Shown: piece by piece, positions 37,701-50,500 of the stretch
How the letters are laid out: every line of letters begins with the position of its first letter
How positions within the stretch are numbered: the first letter of the stretch is position 1
Source: Solea solea
Taxonomy: Eukaryota > Chordata > Actinopteri > Pleuronectiformes > Soleidae
NCBI RefSeq assembly: GCF_958295425.1
Contig: NC_081134.1
Span: 1,847,840-1,911,839, forward strand
Direction: 5' to 3'
DNA: 64,000 nucleotides
The notes under the pieces: model-generated
Database searches by the model: none
The model's input: the letters and a program-made list of their open reading frames with translations, nothing else
Told to the model about the DNA's origin: nothing
Translations under genes and position numbers: made by a program

Positions 37701-39259
37701 TTAGAGACCTGGTCTCAAAACACCCAGACAGTGTATTATAGTAAAGATTTTCACTCATGCACCTCAGGTTTCAATCATTATACAGTAAATACTCAATTCT
37801 GAGACTAAATTGGAAAATACCAACACCAACATTGTGCAAAGCAAATAACTTCTGCAATTGTTTGAGGTGTGTGGGTTCAGTGGTCGTGCTCGCATCTTAC
37901 CTGGGTGAACTCAGGCTGTCGGTCGGGTTTGGAGCCTTCATCTCTGTAGCACCGAGCCATCTGGAAGTACCTGTTGCAGTAACGTTAGAGGGACATTTGA
38001 AGGTGACAACATGCTTGCATGACAAATCAAAGCCCCCTCCTCTAAGGTGATCAAGTTGTAAACTTGTATAATAAATGGATGTGTTCAATGGCTTCAGATT
38101 CTTGAGCACTGGGCTCATTAAGGATCAAATAAAAGGGAGGAAAACTGTGTTTCAAAGACCACACATCTGGCACTGACAAGCTTTAGACGTGGTTGTTAAG
38201 GGCCAGGTGTGCCTGATTTACCGTAATAATATTATTTATTATTTAAAATTAAACAAGGTTTACTGTGGGTCCCTAAATGTAAGTGTTTCACAATTTATAA
38301 ACCAACAAAATGATAAAAGAAACAGCCAAGAATGCCCTGTGGATGTTTGATTACATGGAGCAAAGAGACCCTGACTCTCAGGCTCATTTTCAGTTGCTAT
38401 ACAGACCATAATCCCCATATGCCACAGCCTGTACCCACCTGTCTATACCAGCCACCATCAGCAGCTGTTTAAACTGCTGTGGACTCTGCGGTAGGGAAAA
38501 GAACCGACCCGGCTCTCTGGAAGGAACCACAAACTCTTTGGCTCCCTGAAACACAGGAGAAAATACTGATCACCTGAGCTCTAACTACTAATAACAAGAC
38601 ACAGTTGTGTTTAAAACTTGAGATGCAAGAAAACACAACAGGCTTCGTTGTAAGTAACCAATGTCATCATCTGAGAAACTAGATTACCTGAGTTTACCTG
38701 AGACATCATAGTAAAGCTTAGACCTCAAAGCATGCTTTATTTCTTAACTTAATGTGATAGGGCCTTAAAGATTGCTCCATTCTTTGTATGTTTTCCCTAT
38801 GAATTTGAAGAAATTAAATAATAATTCTTACCCCTGGTGTTCTTTTAAACAGAGTTGGGGTTTCCACATCAACAAAACCTACAAAGTAGAGACAAAACAC
38901 ACAGATAAAACGTTTGTGAAAACTAAGAGGGGCAAATAAATGCAGGTAACTGCATCGTAGTTTCTGCCCACCCATGAATTAGAGCTGTGCGGAATTTGAT
39001 TAGATCACATGTGATCAGGGCCTGTGTTTCCAAGCTCCATGGAGTCATAAAAATGAAAATAAAATGTCACTGTTCATACCATGTGTGTTACTGAGGTATT
39101 CCCTCATCTTCATCACCAGCTGAGATCTCAGTCTAAGGTTCCTCTGCATCTGAGAAGACCTCAGGTCCAGGTAGCGATACTGCATCCGCAAAGACTCGGA
39201 TTTCTGCTCCGTCAAAAACACCAACAACAACACTGTCAATGATCATTGATAACAACAAC

Positions 39260-39294
<35 letters not shown>

Positions 39295-41835
39295 GCTGCA
39301 CTGTGCATGCATTTAAGACGCTTACTTTGACAAAGTCTTTAATCTCAAAAGGCAGTTGGCGGCACACATTGAAAACCTCCACGTTCTCAGCATGGATTTC
39401 TATTTCTCCTGTTGGCATCTCCTGTGGGTGTGAGGACACAAAGCACTTTGTCAAACTCTAAAGAGTGTGCTTTAAAATAGCGCAGAGAAAAGAAGATATT
39501 ACTGTATTTATAAAAATAATCTGTGAAATCAGGACTAAGAAACATCTAAGCTGTGAGATGTGGGACATAATTTACAAAACTGACACCATGTGCTATTGAA
39601 AAAGCGTCAGCACGAGAATTTTCAGTTGCTTTTATTGTTCATTTAACGAACGCCTTTCAATGGTATCTTTTATCTCTTGGTTCAATGTTTAATCCATTTA
39701 AGATAAGAAGAGACTTTATAGCATTGTCAATGTCTGGCTCGAAGATCACTGGAGTCAGGCAGACACACTTCTCTCCTCCCTCTGGGGCATGGTGATGTCT
39801 TCAAGAGAATCAGCTGATGTTCAAAATCCTTCATTCCTTCTGCTATCAGGTTACTAAACTCTGAAAGTGCTAATTTTCTATATCCATAATATATGTATTT
39901 TAATTGATTGAGTACCTTAATTATCTTTCACCTTTTTGTCCTTCTCCAGCCTCCGTTTGTCACATGATACATGCCTTTACATGTCGTTTGTGTGTAACTG
40001 TAAGTGGGGGGTACGCTGCAAATTAATTCTGGGGTCAATAAAGTTATCTGAATCCGAATCTGAACACGCACTTTCAATTATTTTGGACAGGCTAACCGAA
40101 GTAGTAGCCATAACCTTAACTATAACCAGTAAAATGTCTACATAAACCACTTGCAAATGCATTTCTTGGACAGACACACACACACACCTTGTTCGTCTGT
40201 CCTGCTGGTCGTCTTCTGACAGTCCCTGTAACCTTGATGACGGACTCGGCTGTGAGATCACACAGCACTGCTTTCAAGTGACTCGCAGACTTAAATAAAG
40301 AGGAGAGCAGGGAAGAAATGTAGAATTACTTTCATATACATATCTAGAATACATTTAGAATATTTTAGATGTATTGATACAGTCCACTGTGCAGGAAATA
40401 GTTAAATATGTATGCACACTCTGCTGCTGGAGTAAGGAAAGAACACAGCTCAGAGAAAGAAACAGAAATTGTCATTGCTCAGTTCGGCTTGCAACATAAA
40501 TATCACAGTGGTATTCAGTTGCCTTCGTCCTTACCTCTTCTTGAGGAATTAAAATCTGCGTCAGGCCACTGAAATCTCGCAGGATGACAAAGAGGTCCTG
40601 TCTGTTGAAGGCAGGAAAACATGGATCAATCATAACAGCCTTAAGACAAACACAATAAGCTAAGATGGCAAACTTAGACCTCAAAAGTAACTACAGCATC
40701 ACATGGCTCTGTTAGCTATGAGCTCTCTCACTGTCACTGTTTCAAACTCAGCTCTCAGTACATTTTCTGTGATACCTGAGGTACTGCACCCAACCACACA
40801 GAGTGACCGTGTCTCCCACATGATGTGATCTCAGCTCTCCGCAGGTGTGACTCCTGAACGACCAGCTACTCAAACCTGACAATAAAATAAAGTAGAAAGT
40901 TCCACTGAGATTAAAAAAAACAAAACATACACAATAAAAATGTAAAACAACCTAAATCATGAGCAAATGTGTGCATATTGTAGCAAGTACTACATATGCA
41001 GGGATGGATCAAGCCTTTATGGGGCCCTAAGCTGAATCTAATTTGGGCCCCCCCCCCCCCCCCCCTCCAAGCTAGGAGTAGCCAGTGCTTGACTGTTATT
41101 GATACAAATAAATAAATTGCAAATCAATTGCATTAATTATAGTTGTGTTATTTACACCAAACAAGTGTGTTTATCTTTTAACCTTAGAGGTTGGTAAAAT
41201 CACAAAAGTGGGCTAGTATTTATTTGCGGTTTTGTATTCAAAGTGATGCTGATACTGAAATTGAATTAAACAAGTAAACCAGTTGAATTACTTTTAAAGG
41301 CTTAGAGAAACAGATAAATGAGCAATACAAAATAAAACCAAATAGCTTTCTAACTAATCTAAATCTATCTAGATTCCCTTAATATGTTAAAATGTTTTGG
41401 TTTGTTTTTCTTTTTCTGGACGGCCCCAAAGCAGCCAGCATCCAAACGTGTGTCATTCTGAATGATTAAACAAACTATTTACAAGAGATATATTCATGTT
41501 ATTTAAAAACATTTAGACTAGAATGTTGGTCAAATTCTGGATATTTGTTTGAGGTCTCCCACGACCAATCTGTGGGTCCAGACCCAGTGTTTGGGGACCA
41601 CTAATGTAGCAGATGGAACTAATAATAACTATTAGAACATGATGATGTCTGAATGTTTAGCTGTACCTGTGGAGGTAGACTGCGGTCTGCAGACAGAGTA
41701 TGAGCAGCTCACATGTCTGACACCAGCTCGTCCTTGACTCCAGGCGGAAGCAGAGCTGCGGCACCAGGCGGTGCGAGGTCCTCTGAGTCCAATACTCAAC
41801 AGCCTCTGGAGAAACAGTCTGCTCTTTGAAGCCAT
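34704..41835 (-). CDS. dars2: Mitochondrial aspartyl-tRNA synthetase, complete coding region
   Basis: Seventeen exons join in phase to about 660 residues (human DARS2 645): 41835-41667, 40875-40777, 40601-40535, 40289-40188, 39421-39326, 39203-39080, 38878-38832, 38545-38439, 37970-37901, 37626-37447, 37189-37082, 36974-36912, 36569-36417, 36004-35786, 35690-35580, 35492-35417, 34894-34704. It charges mitochondrial tRNA-Asp. An Arg/Ser-rich N-terminus without acidic residues suits mitochondrial import. The OB-fold anticodon domain includes [20 protein letters not shown]. Class II core: [10 protein letters not shown], motif 2 [17 protein letters not shown], and [12 protein letters not shown]. 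The bacterial-type GAD insertion ([20 protein letters not shown]) follows, then [19 protein letters not shown] and motif 3 [16 protein letters not shown]. The exon at about 35492 uses the acceptor before GAG; an upstream AG would bring in a TGA. It is divergent from cryz. Confidence 0.96.
39261..39295. repeat. (AAT)n microsatellite, dars2 intron
   Basis: About eleven AAT units in the short intron between the exons at 39203 and 39326. Confidence 0.95.
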
Positions 41836-42358
41836 AGTGTAAACACACACACTTTGACGCTCACGCTGTCATGAATGAACGGTGACAGGAAGAGGCGTGT
41901 CCCGCTGCTCACGCCGGGTAGTAACGACACTGTTATTGAACACGTACACGCTCATAAACACACGTAAACACACCGGGGAAGTGACAGAAAGCTCCGCTGT
42001 CGCGTCATGTTAAACTCCGGCACTTTCCTGGCAAATGTCTCCCACGACTCTACTCATGTAGACTGACTGTCCTCACATCACACACTTTAGCTCAATGCTA
42101 CTGCTTCTAATGTCTTCCTGTCAGCGATTGACAAACAATGGCATTGCGCACCAGCGCCACCAAATGGTTAGGAGTGTAAGGGCAATTCATTTCTCTCCAG
42201 CGATCTGTTCCGTTAACTTCACACAAAAACTCACATCGCCCCCTGCTGCTCAATGATTGTCACTGTTTTGACTGTGGACAAACGCGAATGTTTTTTTATT
42301 GATACTGTTATTACGGTTTTTAGTTTTTAGACGAACAAATGAACTTATGACACTACTT

Positions 42359-42393
<35 letters not shown>

Positions 42394-42568
42394 ATCTACC
42401 AACCAACTAACTAGCTAGATAACTAGCTAACCTTTCATTTCCTGTTTGGGGGGGACAGCTCGTTACACCTCCGATCCAGCTGGTGTCGCTGTTGCACTTC
42501 TAAACAGGTTGTGTGGCGCTCTGACGGAGGTTGTTTTTAGTAGCAGCATTGAAAGCAGGAACCGAGTC
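41836..42568. promoter_or_regulatory. Divergent promoter interval of dars2 and cryz
   Basis: dars2 (minus) and cryz (plus) start codons face away from each other across about 730 bases. The dars2-proximal part has scattered CpGs (GCTCACGCCGGGTAG near 41910). The middle (42125-42180) looks like a dispersed repeat containing GCGCCACCAAATGG, and (TGTC)n fills 42360-42389. No TATA box was seen at a convincing position for either gene. Confidence 0.5.
42360..42389. repeat. (TGTC)n microsatellite upstream of cryz
   Basis: About seven perfect tetranucleotide units roughly 180 bases upstream of the cryz ATG. Confidence 0.95.
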
Positions 42569-45303
42569 ATGTCAGTCAGCAGCAGGTTAATGATGAGAGC
42601 TATCCGTGTGAGTGAGTTTGGACCTCCGTCAGTCCTCAGACCGTGTTCCGATGTCCCGGTCCCGCAGCCTGGACCAGGACAGGTGAGAGAAGAAGAAGTT
42701 TTTACAGCTGCTACAACACCACGAACCGTCAAACTGCACGTTAACTTTATGTAGATTTCATAAGTTGTTGTAGGTATTAAGAATTCAGCAAGTTGCCATG
42801 ATAAAGCAGGACTTTGGACAAAGTTCAAAGTCAAAAAGTTAAAATAAGTTGTATACAAAAGATTTAAAATCTAAAAACTCTAGAAAAATAAAAAATAATG
42901 TGGATTATGATCAGTTTGCGTCTGGATTTGTAGTATTTTTGATTTTGGTCTCAATATTTACTCTACTCCAACCTGAGAATACACATGTTAAAGTAATATA
43001 TGAGTAGGAAGTCCCATTGAGATTAAAAAAACAAAAACATGTACAACATAAAAACATAAAGTGTAATTGAACTAAATGGTGGCCTAACAAAAACCAGCAC
43101 TTAAATTACTGATATGACTATTTTCCAAATTAATTAATTACACATTAAGTGGGGGTTGAAAAAATGTTAACATTTTTTTCTTTATTTTTTTTAATCATTC
43201 TTTATAAACTTCATTTAGTCATGTAGACAGAGTCTAAAAGTTGCTGCAGTGTCACTGAGTTAAACAAGTGTACCTAATAAAGTGGTATTGAAGCGTGTGT
43301 GTGTGTCTCTGCTGTACTGTAGGTGTTGATCCGCGTCCACGCCTGCGGTGTGAACCCTGTGGAAACTTACATCCGCGCTGGGACTTACGGTCGCACTCCT
43401 GCGCTGCCGTACACACCGGGCACAGATGTAGCCGGAGTGGTGGAGACTGTTGGACAAGGAGTGGCTGCACTCAAGGTCTGAGAAAACGACAACAATATGA
43501 CAGGATTAATAGTGTATACAGTGAGTGTGATGTTTTATTGTGTTGCCAGACAGGAGATCGTGTCTTCACCACAGCCACAGAGTCTGGTGGTTATGCAGAG
43601 TTCACCGTAGCAGCGGACAACTGTGTTCATAAACTGCCTGATGCTTTAGATTATGCACAAGGAGCAGCCATCGGGATCCCGTACTTTACTGCCTACAGAG
43701 CTCTGATTCACAAGTGAGTGATGATGAATGAACAAGCACAGACTCTGAGCTTTCTGTAACGTTGCCCTTTTCCCTCAAAATGCAGCAAAAAAAAACTAAA
43801 TATACTATATCAGTCTTTTATAAAGTACCTAAGAGGTAGTATTTGACCAGAAAATGACTTTGGTAGAAGTTGAAGTCACTTCTTCATAATATTACTTAAG
43901 TAAAAGTCTTAAAGTTTATGACATTTACTGTTTATTCTGATCAAATAAATACAGACCATAATACCAACTCTTCTTTTGATTTTATTTGGTAGTAACGAGT
44001 AACAAAGACAGTTAGAGGAAATGTAGTGGAGTAAAAGTAAAAGTAAATAACAAAGTACAGATATGTGGATTTTGTACTTAAGTACAGTAACAAAGTATTT
44101 GTGTTTTGTTACATTATAACATTGAACTATATTAACTCGATGCTTTTGTGTGTTTCTGACTAAAATTGTTGTGCCTTGTGTTGCAGAGCCCATTCCAAGG
44201 CTGGAGAAACTGTCCTCATACATGGCGCCAGTGGAGGGGTAAACAAATGTGATGATCTTAATCATATTTACAGTACAGTGCATTCTAATTCTGCGTGTCT
44301 GTGTGTGTGTGTAGGTGGGCGTGGCAGCGTGCCAGTTGTCCCGGGCTCTTGGTCTGCGGGTGTTGGGGACAGCGGGGACACCTGAGGGAATGAAGCTGGT
44401 CCTGGACAACGGCGCTCACATGGCCTTTAATCACAGAGAAGAGGGATACATGGATAAAATCATGGTAAAAACACACAAGTCCATAAACTGCAGGAACATT
44501 GATGGTAATCTTTAGTGGGTTTAAATTTAAGTACAATTATTGTGTGTTTCAGGAGGCCACAGAGGGCAAAGGTGTAGACGTGATCGTTGAGATGCTGTCA
44601 AACGTCAATCTGAGCAAAGATCTCCAGATGCTGGCCTTTGGTGGACGTGTCATGGTCGGTAGCTCCTCTGCAGCTCGACATCACCTGTGCACACCTGTGG
44701 ACATGTGATTTCTGGACATGCGTCACTTCATCCCTCTGCTCGTCCTCTACAGGTCGTTGGCTGCAGAGGCTCCATTGAGATCGACCCCAGAGACACCATG
44801 TCTAAAGAGAGCAGCATCGTGGGAGTGGTGCTTTTCTTTGCTACACCGGTAATGTAACGCTGTAAATGGTATTAATTACAGTTGTGTTATTTACACCAAA
44901 CCAGCGTCACAGGGCAGCGTCTCCACATGAAACTCAACTTAACTTCAAACTTAAACCAGTTTTAATGAGAACTTAGAACACGTGCAATTCTGCATTGAAT
45001 GAGCAAATCTTCACCTCCAAAAGAAAACCAACTAACTTAAGCTCAACGCTATCCTTTAAGCCCCCTGATAAACTGATGAGTGGTCCAGTCCGTCAAATAA
45101 TGTCATCCTCCTCCTCCTCCTCCTCTCTCTTCTTCCCTCAGGAGGAGAAGAAGGAGTGTGCAGCGTTTCTTTACGCAGGGATGGAGGCCGGGTGGCTGCG
45201 TCCAGTCGTCGGTCCCCGGTACCCGCTCGACGAGGCCGCCCAGGCTCACCATGACATCATCGAGTCACGCGGAGCTGCTGGGAAGATCGTCCTGAGCATG
45301 TGA
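42569..45303 (+). CDS. cryz: Zeta-crystallin / NADPH:quinone oxidoreductase, complete coding region
   Basis: Eight exons join in phase to about 330 residues (human CRYZ 329): 42569-42682, 43323-43475, 43550-43713, 44187-44238, 44315-44464, 44553-44654, 44753-44848, 45142-45303. It is a zinc-independent member of the medium-chain dehydrogenase superfamily that reduces ortho-quinones by one electron using NADPH; in mammals it also binds AU-rich mRNA. Visible words: [57 protein letters not shown], the nucleotide-binding [62 protein letters not shown], and a C-terminus AGKIVLSM. The ATG at 42569 is chosen by match to the family start; an in-frame ATG pair 21 bases on (MMRAIRV) is an alternative. 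The exon 6 donor is GTCGGT, weaker than the others. Confidence 0.95.
43790..44130. repeat. Common fish AAGTACTTAAGTA repeat, cryz intron 3
   Basis: Contains TACTTAAGTAAAAGTC, then GTAGTGGAGTAAAAGTA, then TTGTACTTAAGTACAGTAAC. These phrases belong to a very abundant teleost interspersed repeat. No function seen. Confidence 0.6.
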
Positions 45304-46266
45304 ATGTGATTTTAGAGATTTTATCTGTATTTCTGAAACGATCACTCTAACTATAATTGAGGTGTCGGTCAGTGTTGCGTTCTCCTTTCACTGGGTTGGA
45401 TCTGATCTGTTTTGCTTTTCACACTTTTCATGTGTTCAACAGCCAAAATAAATAAATATGTTTACTGAATAAAGCAAATGACTACAGTGCTACAGTCCTT
45501 TGCTGTATATCTTCACTTCTCTCTCACGTCTGTCTTCAGCTATAATCCGTCCTCTCAATAAAGACTTGTATACAATCTATATTTTTAAAAAGAGATATAT
45601 GGTCACGAAACTTGTTGGTTTATCAAACAGAGGAACTGGCTGTAAAATCAGCTGCAAAATAATCTGGTTTATTATTTGCTGTTTTTGATTGCGAGAATAG
45701 TTGAATCATCGCAGGCCTATTTGTTGTTGTTGTTTTCTCGTCACCACGCGTGTGATTTGATATTCAGTCCATTGCTAAGATGCAGGTTTTGTTTCTGCAG
45801 TGTTCACTGAGTCACTGTAATTATTAAATAATAAAGGCTCCATCCTCATGTTGTCTTTTTGTGTTTCACAACAACCTCCTCACATATATCACCACCATAC
45901 TATCAAAATAAATTACTATCAATTATTTTCTGTCATGTTGAAATAATACTGATGATTAAATTTAAAGGCTCGTGTGTGGACGGTGACTCTGTGTGTGTGT
46001 GTGGCTCTCAGGTGACACACACCTGCACTGAGCATGCTCCAAACATGACCTGGTAACCAAAGCCTGAGATAAATATCCACAGCACCTGCTACGGCGCTAT
46101 AGCAACCAGTGAAATGATGTGAGATTAACTCCTTTAACATCACATTCAAACTAACATTCATATGGATTAATAGCCTGCGTGGAGTGTACCATGTCCCTCG
46201 TGGGGGTGGACCTTTGGGTGCCGAGCAACCGGTGAGCAGTTTGTAACAGGGTTTCCTTTCATTGAT

Positions 46267-46330
46267 CTGTTTAGTTTAGGTGTGTGTGTGTGTGTACACA
46301 CACACACACACACACACCTAAACTAAACAG
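46267..46330. repeat. Inverted repeat with TG/CA core
   Basis: CTGTTTAGTTTAGG at 46267-46280 is followed by (TG)n, then (AC)n, and the exact reverse complement CCTAAACTAAACAG at 46317-46330. Runs are unequal (15 versus 22 bases). Confidence 0.95.
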
Positions 46331-46525
46331 TGTTCAGAAACAGAAATGAGGCGACAAAAAAAGAAGCAAGTCAATGTGTAATGTAATGTAAGTTCTCCCT
46401 GTGGTGCGTTTAAAAGAAAGAGAATATTCCTCCACCGTAGTTACCATGGGAACCGTGACTGTGCATGAAGTCCAGTGAGGCAGAGCTAAAGTTTTTCATT
46501 GCATTTCAATACAGAGCTTCTACTA

Positions 46526-46549
46526 TGTATGTATGTATGTATGTATGTA
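46526..46549. repeat. (GTAT)n microsatellite
   Basis: Six tetranucleotide units. Confidence 0.9.
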
Positions 46550-47510
46550 TAAATAAACACCATACAAGGTTATAATGATGAAACTTTAAGTTTATAGTGT
46601 TCATATTGTATAAAGTATTACTATTAATTTTATGTACATCTGTTCTCGTTTCTATTTGGCCTCCGTGGTGACACATGTGAAACACAGGACAGGAAGCAAA
46701 ACTCAACAAAGAAAACATTTCAAAATAAAACCAGAAATAAGGAACAGAAAACCTCCTTAAAAACCTGCAGTAAAGAAAACAGAGAGAGCATCAAAAAGTC
46801 TACTGACAACTGTCCAAACATGGAGCGCCTGCTCAAACCAGGGCTCATGACAGAATATCCTGTGTCAGTTTTAATCCTCACATAATACATTCTAAATTGT
46901 ACATTGACAGTGGATTACAGTCCATTAAGTGAACCAGGCTTACCGTAAAGAATAAATCACCATGGGCCTTTGCTTTTGTGCAACCGACTCAAGCCAGGAT
47001 AAGTAACATAGTCCGGTTTAATCCCTAATCCTAGTTTCCAGAAACACATGCAAACCATCAGAAAACAGACCTCACCTGACCGACCCGGCCCACACGCTGT
47101 GGAGCAGAGACTAAATACACCAGGGACAATCAGACACAGGTGAGACACATTAGGGCGGGACAGACAATCAACAGGGGACAGGAAGCAAAACTGGACAAGG
47201 TACACACCAAGGAAAACCTTCAAAATAAAACTGGAAGCAAAGTAAACAGGAAACCAAACACAAAAATCAAAAACTTATACATAAACACATGTTTATATCA
47301 GATACCGTTAGAGCCTTCAGTTTTCTGCACAGTGGAGACAAACAAACCGAGATCAGATCAGGATGAATCAGAACACAATCTAAGGTTAATGGTGTATGGT
47401 TCTGCTCTAGGTGACTGTGTATGTGAATGATGTGTTTTTAAATGTGTTCAGTTCTTGTGAGAAACTAAAACGGGACATTTGGAATAAGTGCACGTTCTTT
47501 CGTGACGCAG

Positions 47511-50500
47511 GTTCCTCTGACACCTCGTCCCTGCTTGGTTGTAAACATGACGCTGGAACTGACCCAGGCAAACCCAGTCCCACCCAGTCTGGACACCACA
47601 CTGCAGACAGAGACCGTGTGACGCGGTGGGATGCCACGGTCATACGTTCAAGATCTGGCCATCACTGCAGTCATCTGCTTCACTGGTGAGAAGGATTTCA
47701 AGATTTATTTTAAGAAACAACACTCTGTTGAATGTGTTTGTTCTCAGCTGCAGAAACAGACGCAAACGTGAGAAAATACGTTCAGTCCAACACAAGTCTG
47801 TTATATCAGTTATATCACACTGTTATATCACACTGGAGGATGAGACCCCAGTTTGTCTCTTCTTTTAGTAAAATAAAGAAAAGAAGGTCTGAGAATTGTG
47901 ATTATGCCATTTGAACACAGAGAACCATCTCTCTGTCACAGCCATCAATCATGGCAGATATTTTTATTCCTGACTCTCCCATTTATCCGGGCTTGGGACC
48001 GGCACAAGGAGTACACTGGATGTGGCACCTCCCTGTGGCTGAGGTCAATTTAGAGTGTCCCGTTAACAACAATGGCAATGGGGATCGGGTGCCTTGCTCA
48101 GGGGTACCCCAACCCACATTTAACCAAGTTATTATATAAATATATAAGTATGATTCATATACTACATGGAAGGGATTGGGTTTTTGACCTATATCACTGC
48201 CAACCACTAGGTGGTGACCAAGATTCTCATAGGGCTCTGGTTGCTGGTGTCACACAATCCCATCATGCAACACAATAAAACAAAACAACGCCATTTTGGC
48301 AGGAAACTGCACTGTCGTAAACAGTAGCATATAAATGCGACCTGCGATAACGTCTGCGTTTTGTGTCAGATATACTTGTTTCCTACCACCGTGGTGGTGT
48401 AAACAAACACTTAGCTCGTTTAGATGTTAGCGTTTACAGAGTTTACAAACCAAGACGTTTGCTGGGCTAAGCTAGCTAGCTTGCCAAACATTGTTTAGCA
48501 ACAATAAGTGTACAAGCTAGTTAGCTTGTTCATGTATTGTTAATAAATGTATGTAAGTCAAGGAAACCTAACTTTCACTTGGTTGTTACGTTATGGTTGT
48601 AATTTTATGCTAAAACTGTTGATAAGTGTGAATATCAGACCAGTATTTTAAGCCATTCCTCTCCTGTTGGCCTCCAGGTGGCGTTGGCTTAACTTTGCTG
48701 GCAGTCCTGATATACTACCGGGTGTCCCAAAGGAAGAAACAAAGAGAAAGAGAACGACTGAAAGAGGACGATGAAAGAAACACCACAGTAATCAGCAACC
48801 ACGTCAGCCACCTCCATCCTCGGGGGAACAGGGATGCTTTTTTGCAAACTAGTGGCAATCAACAATTTGAAGGTAAAGCCATGATGATGGACACAAGGGT
48901 GGAAAACCATGGTGGTCATGTTAGGCCCAGAATGGAGGAGGATGGCAGCCATTTTAGGTGTTTGGATTGTGCCATCAAACAACAGAGGGGGGAGTGGCCT
49001 AGTCAAATGAGAGGGAACAATGGGATAAACAGAGCGATGGAGGTAGAGGAGGAAACCGAGAGGAGGAAAATGAGGATTTTGACGGAGGAAGAGAAGAGGA
49101 AACCAAGGAAAGGAATCCTGAGCATGGGCATTCCTGACAAGTTTCTTTCTCTTGGCAACTCCAACTCTGTCTCTTATCCAGGGAGGGAAACCTTCAACGA
49201 GAGACCAGAGATCTTACCGTCTTATAAAACAGACAGAGACACTGACAGCTTCAGGACTGACCGTAAGAATAATGGACATGAGACTTCTTTACACTGTGAG
49301 AGCTGCCACAGGACATACAGACCACCAGGAAGGAATCACAACCACACAAGCTTCCCTCCACAACACAGAATGACTGACAGGGATAGAAGCGTTTACCACA
49401 AACAGCTTGACATGATGATGAACAGAGACTTTAGAAGAGAATCAAGAAATGTAACATTTGATCTGGAAGGTCTGAGAAACCTAGAACAAGGAGATATCCA
49501 AGGTGAGGACACGAGGGAGGAGAAGTTGAGGAGCCCCAGACACAAGGAGAAAGAAAGGAAGAAGAAGCAATTGAAGGTGAAACTAAACTTGAGCCCTCTA
49601 CGAAAAAACAAAGTCCACCCAAAAAGGAAAAACGAGCAGGGACACAGCTCTAAGAAAGGTAAGGAGAATAGAAGGGATGGAAAAGAAAGAGAAGAAAAGG
49701 AAGAGAAACCAAAGTCTAGTAAGAAAACAAAGGAAAGCAACAAGAAAACTACGAAATCGGCAGACTCTCCTGACATAGAGAAGAGGAAAAAAGAGGATAA
49801 AGACGGAAAAAGCACAAGCCCCTCTGAGCAGGAAACAACTTTAAAAAGTGAGCAAGGTGGTCGAGAAGAAACGACGCCTGCCCAGGAAGAGAACACGGAC
49901 CCAGGTAACTCTCGATCTGGTGATTCTGCCAATAATGCTGACCAGCAGACTCTTTCTCCTGCCACTGGACAAGGACACAATGTGCAGACTGGGAGTATTC
50001 AATATCAGGAAGCTGGAATGGTTCTGAGGAACCAGGCCACCAACCTTTCTCTTCTGGGTTCAACCGTCTCACGATTGACTGGCAGCAGCCTCTCAATCCA
50101 AGGGGGTAACATGCTTCTCAACACCATGGCCTCAGGATCCAAATCACTTGCACCTGGCATAGCAATCAGTGGACCAAACCTGGCCTCCAGTGGTGGCCTG
50201 GGTGGCTTTGGTAGACAAACTGGTGTTGGCATCGTGTCTCCTGCTACTTCTCTTCTGGCTAATGTTGTGCATGCTAACTCACTACAAGCAAGTGGCATGC
50301 AACCACCTCTGCTTCATAATTCTCAGGTTGGAGGGCTTTCCACTAACTTAGCTGCAAACCCAGGTATTATTCCTTCACCCGGCAACCAGACATTATCTCA
50401 AAGCCAGCTGACTCCAGACAGTTCTCCTGTTGTAACTAGACAAATTAATGGTCCAGGACCAGGCCTTCAGAAAGCAGATGGTCCACATCAACCACCTGTA

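Larger units (their letters stand above)
45304..47510. other. Spacer between cryz and the LRRC53-like exons
   Basis: No gene supported. The cryz polyadenylation signal AATAAA is at 45447-45452. The spacer holds a TG/CA palindrome (46267-46330), a (GTAT)n run at 46526-46549, and two related repeat copies with GGACAGGAAGCAAAACT at about 46687 and 47177. The minus-strand stretch 46957-47223 resembles a dispersed element (words such as CACCTGTGTCTGATTGTCCC). Importantly, no leucine-rich-repeat exon is visible here. Confidence 0.6.

Noticed and set aside
47951..48139. 62-codon ORF starting MADIFIPDSPIYPGLGPAQG
   Set aside because: The DNA words match dispersed fish repeats and the frame has no support.
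49393..49980. 195-residue minus-strand ORF opposite the LRRC53-like tail
   Set aside because: It is the antisense shadow of a purine-rich Lys/Glu coding stretch (reads as Ser/Phe/Leu-rich) and has no domain resemblance.
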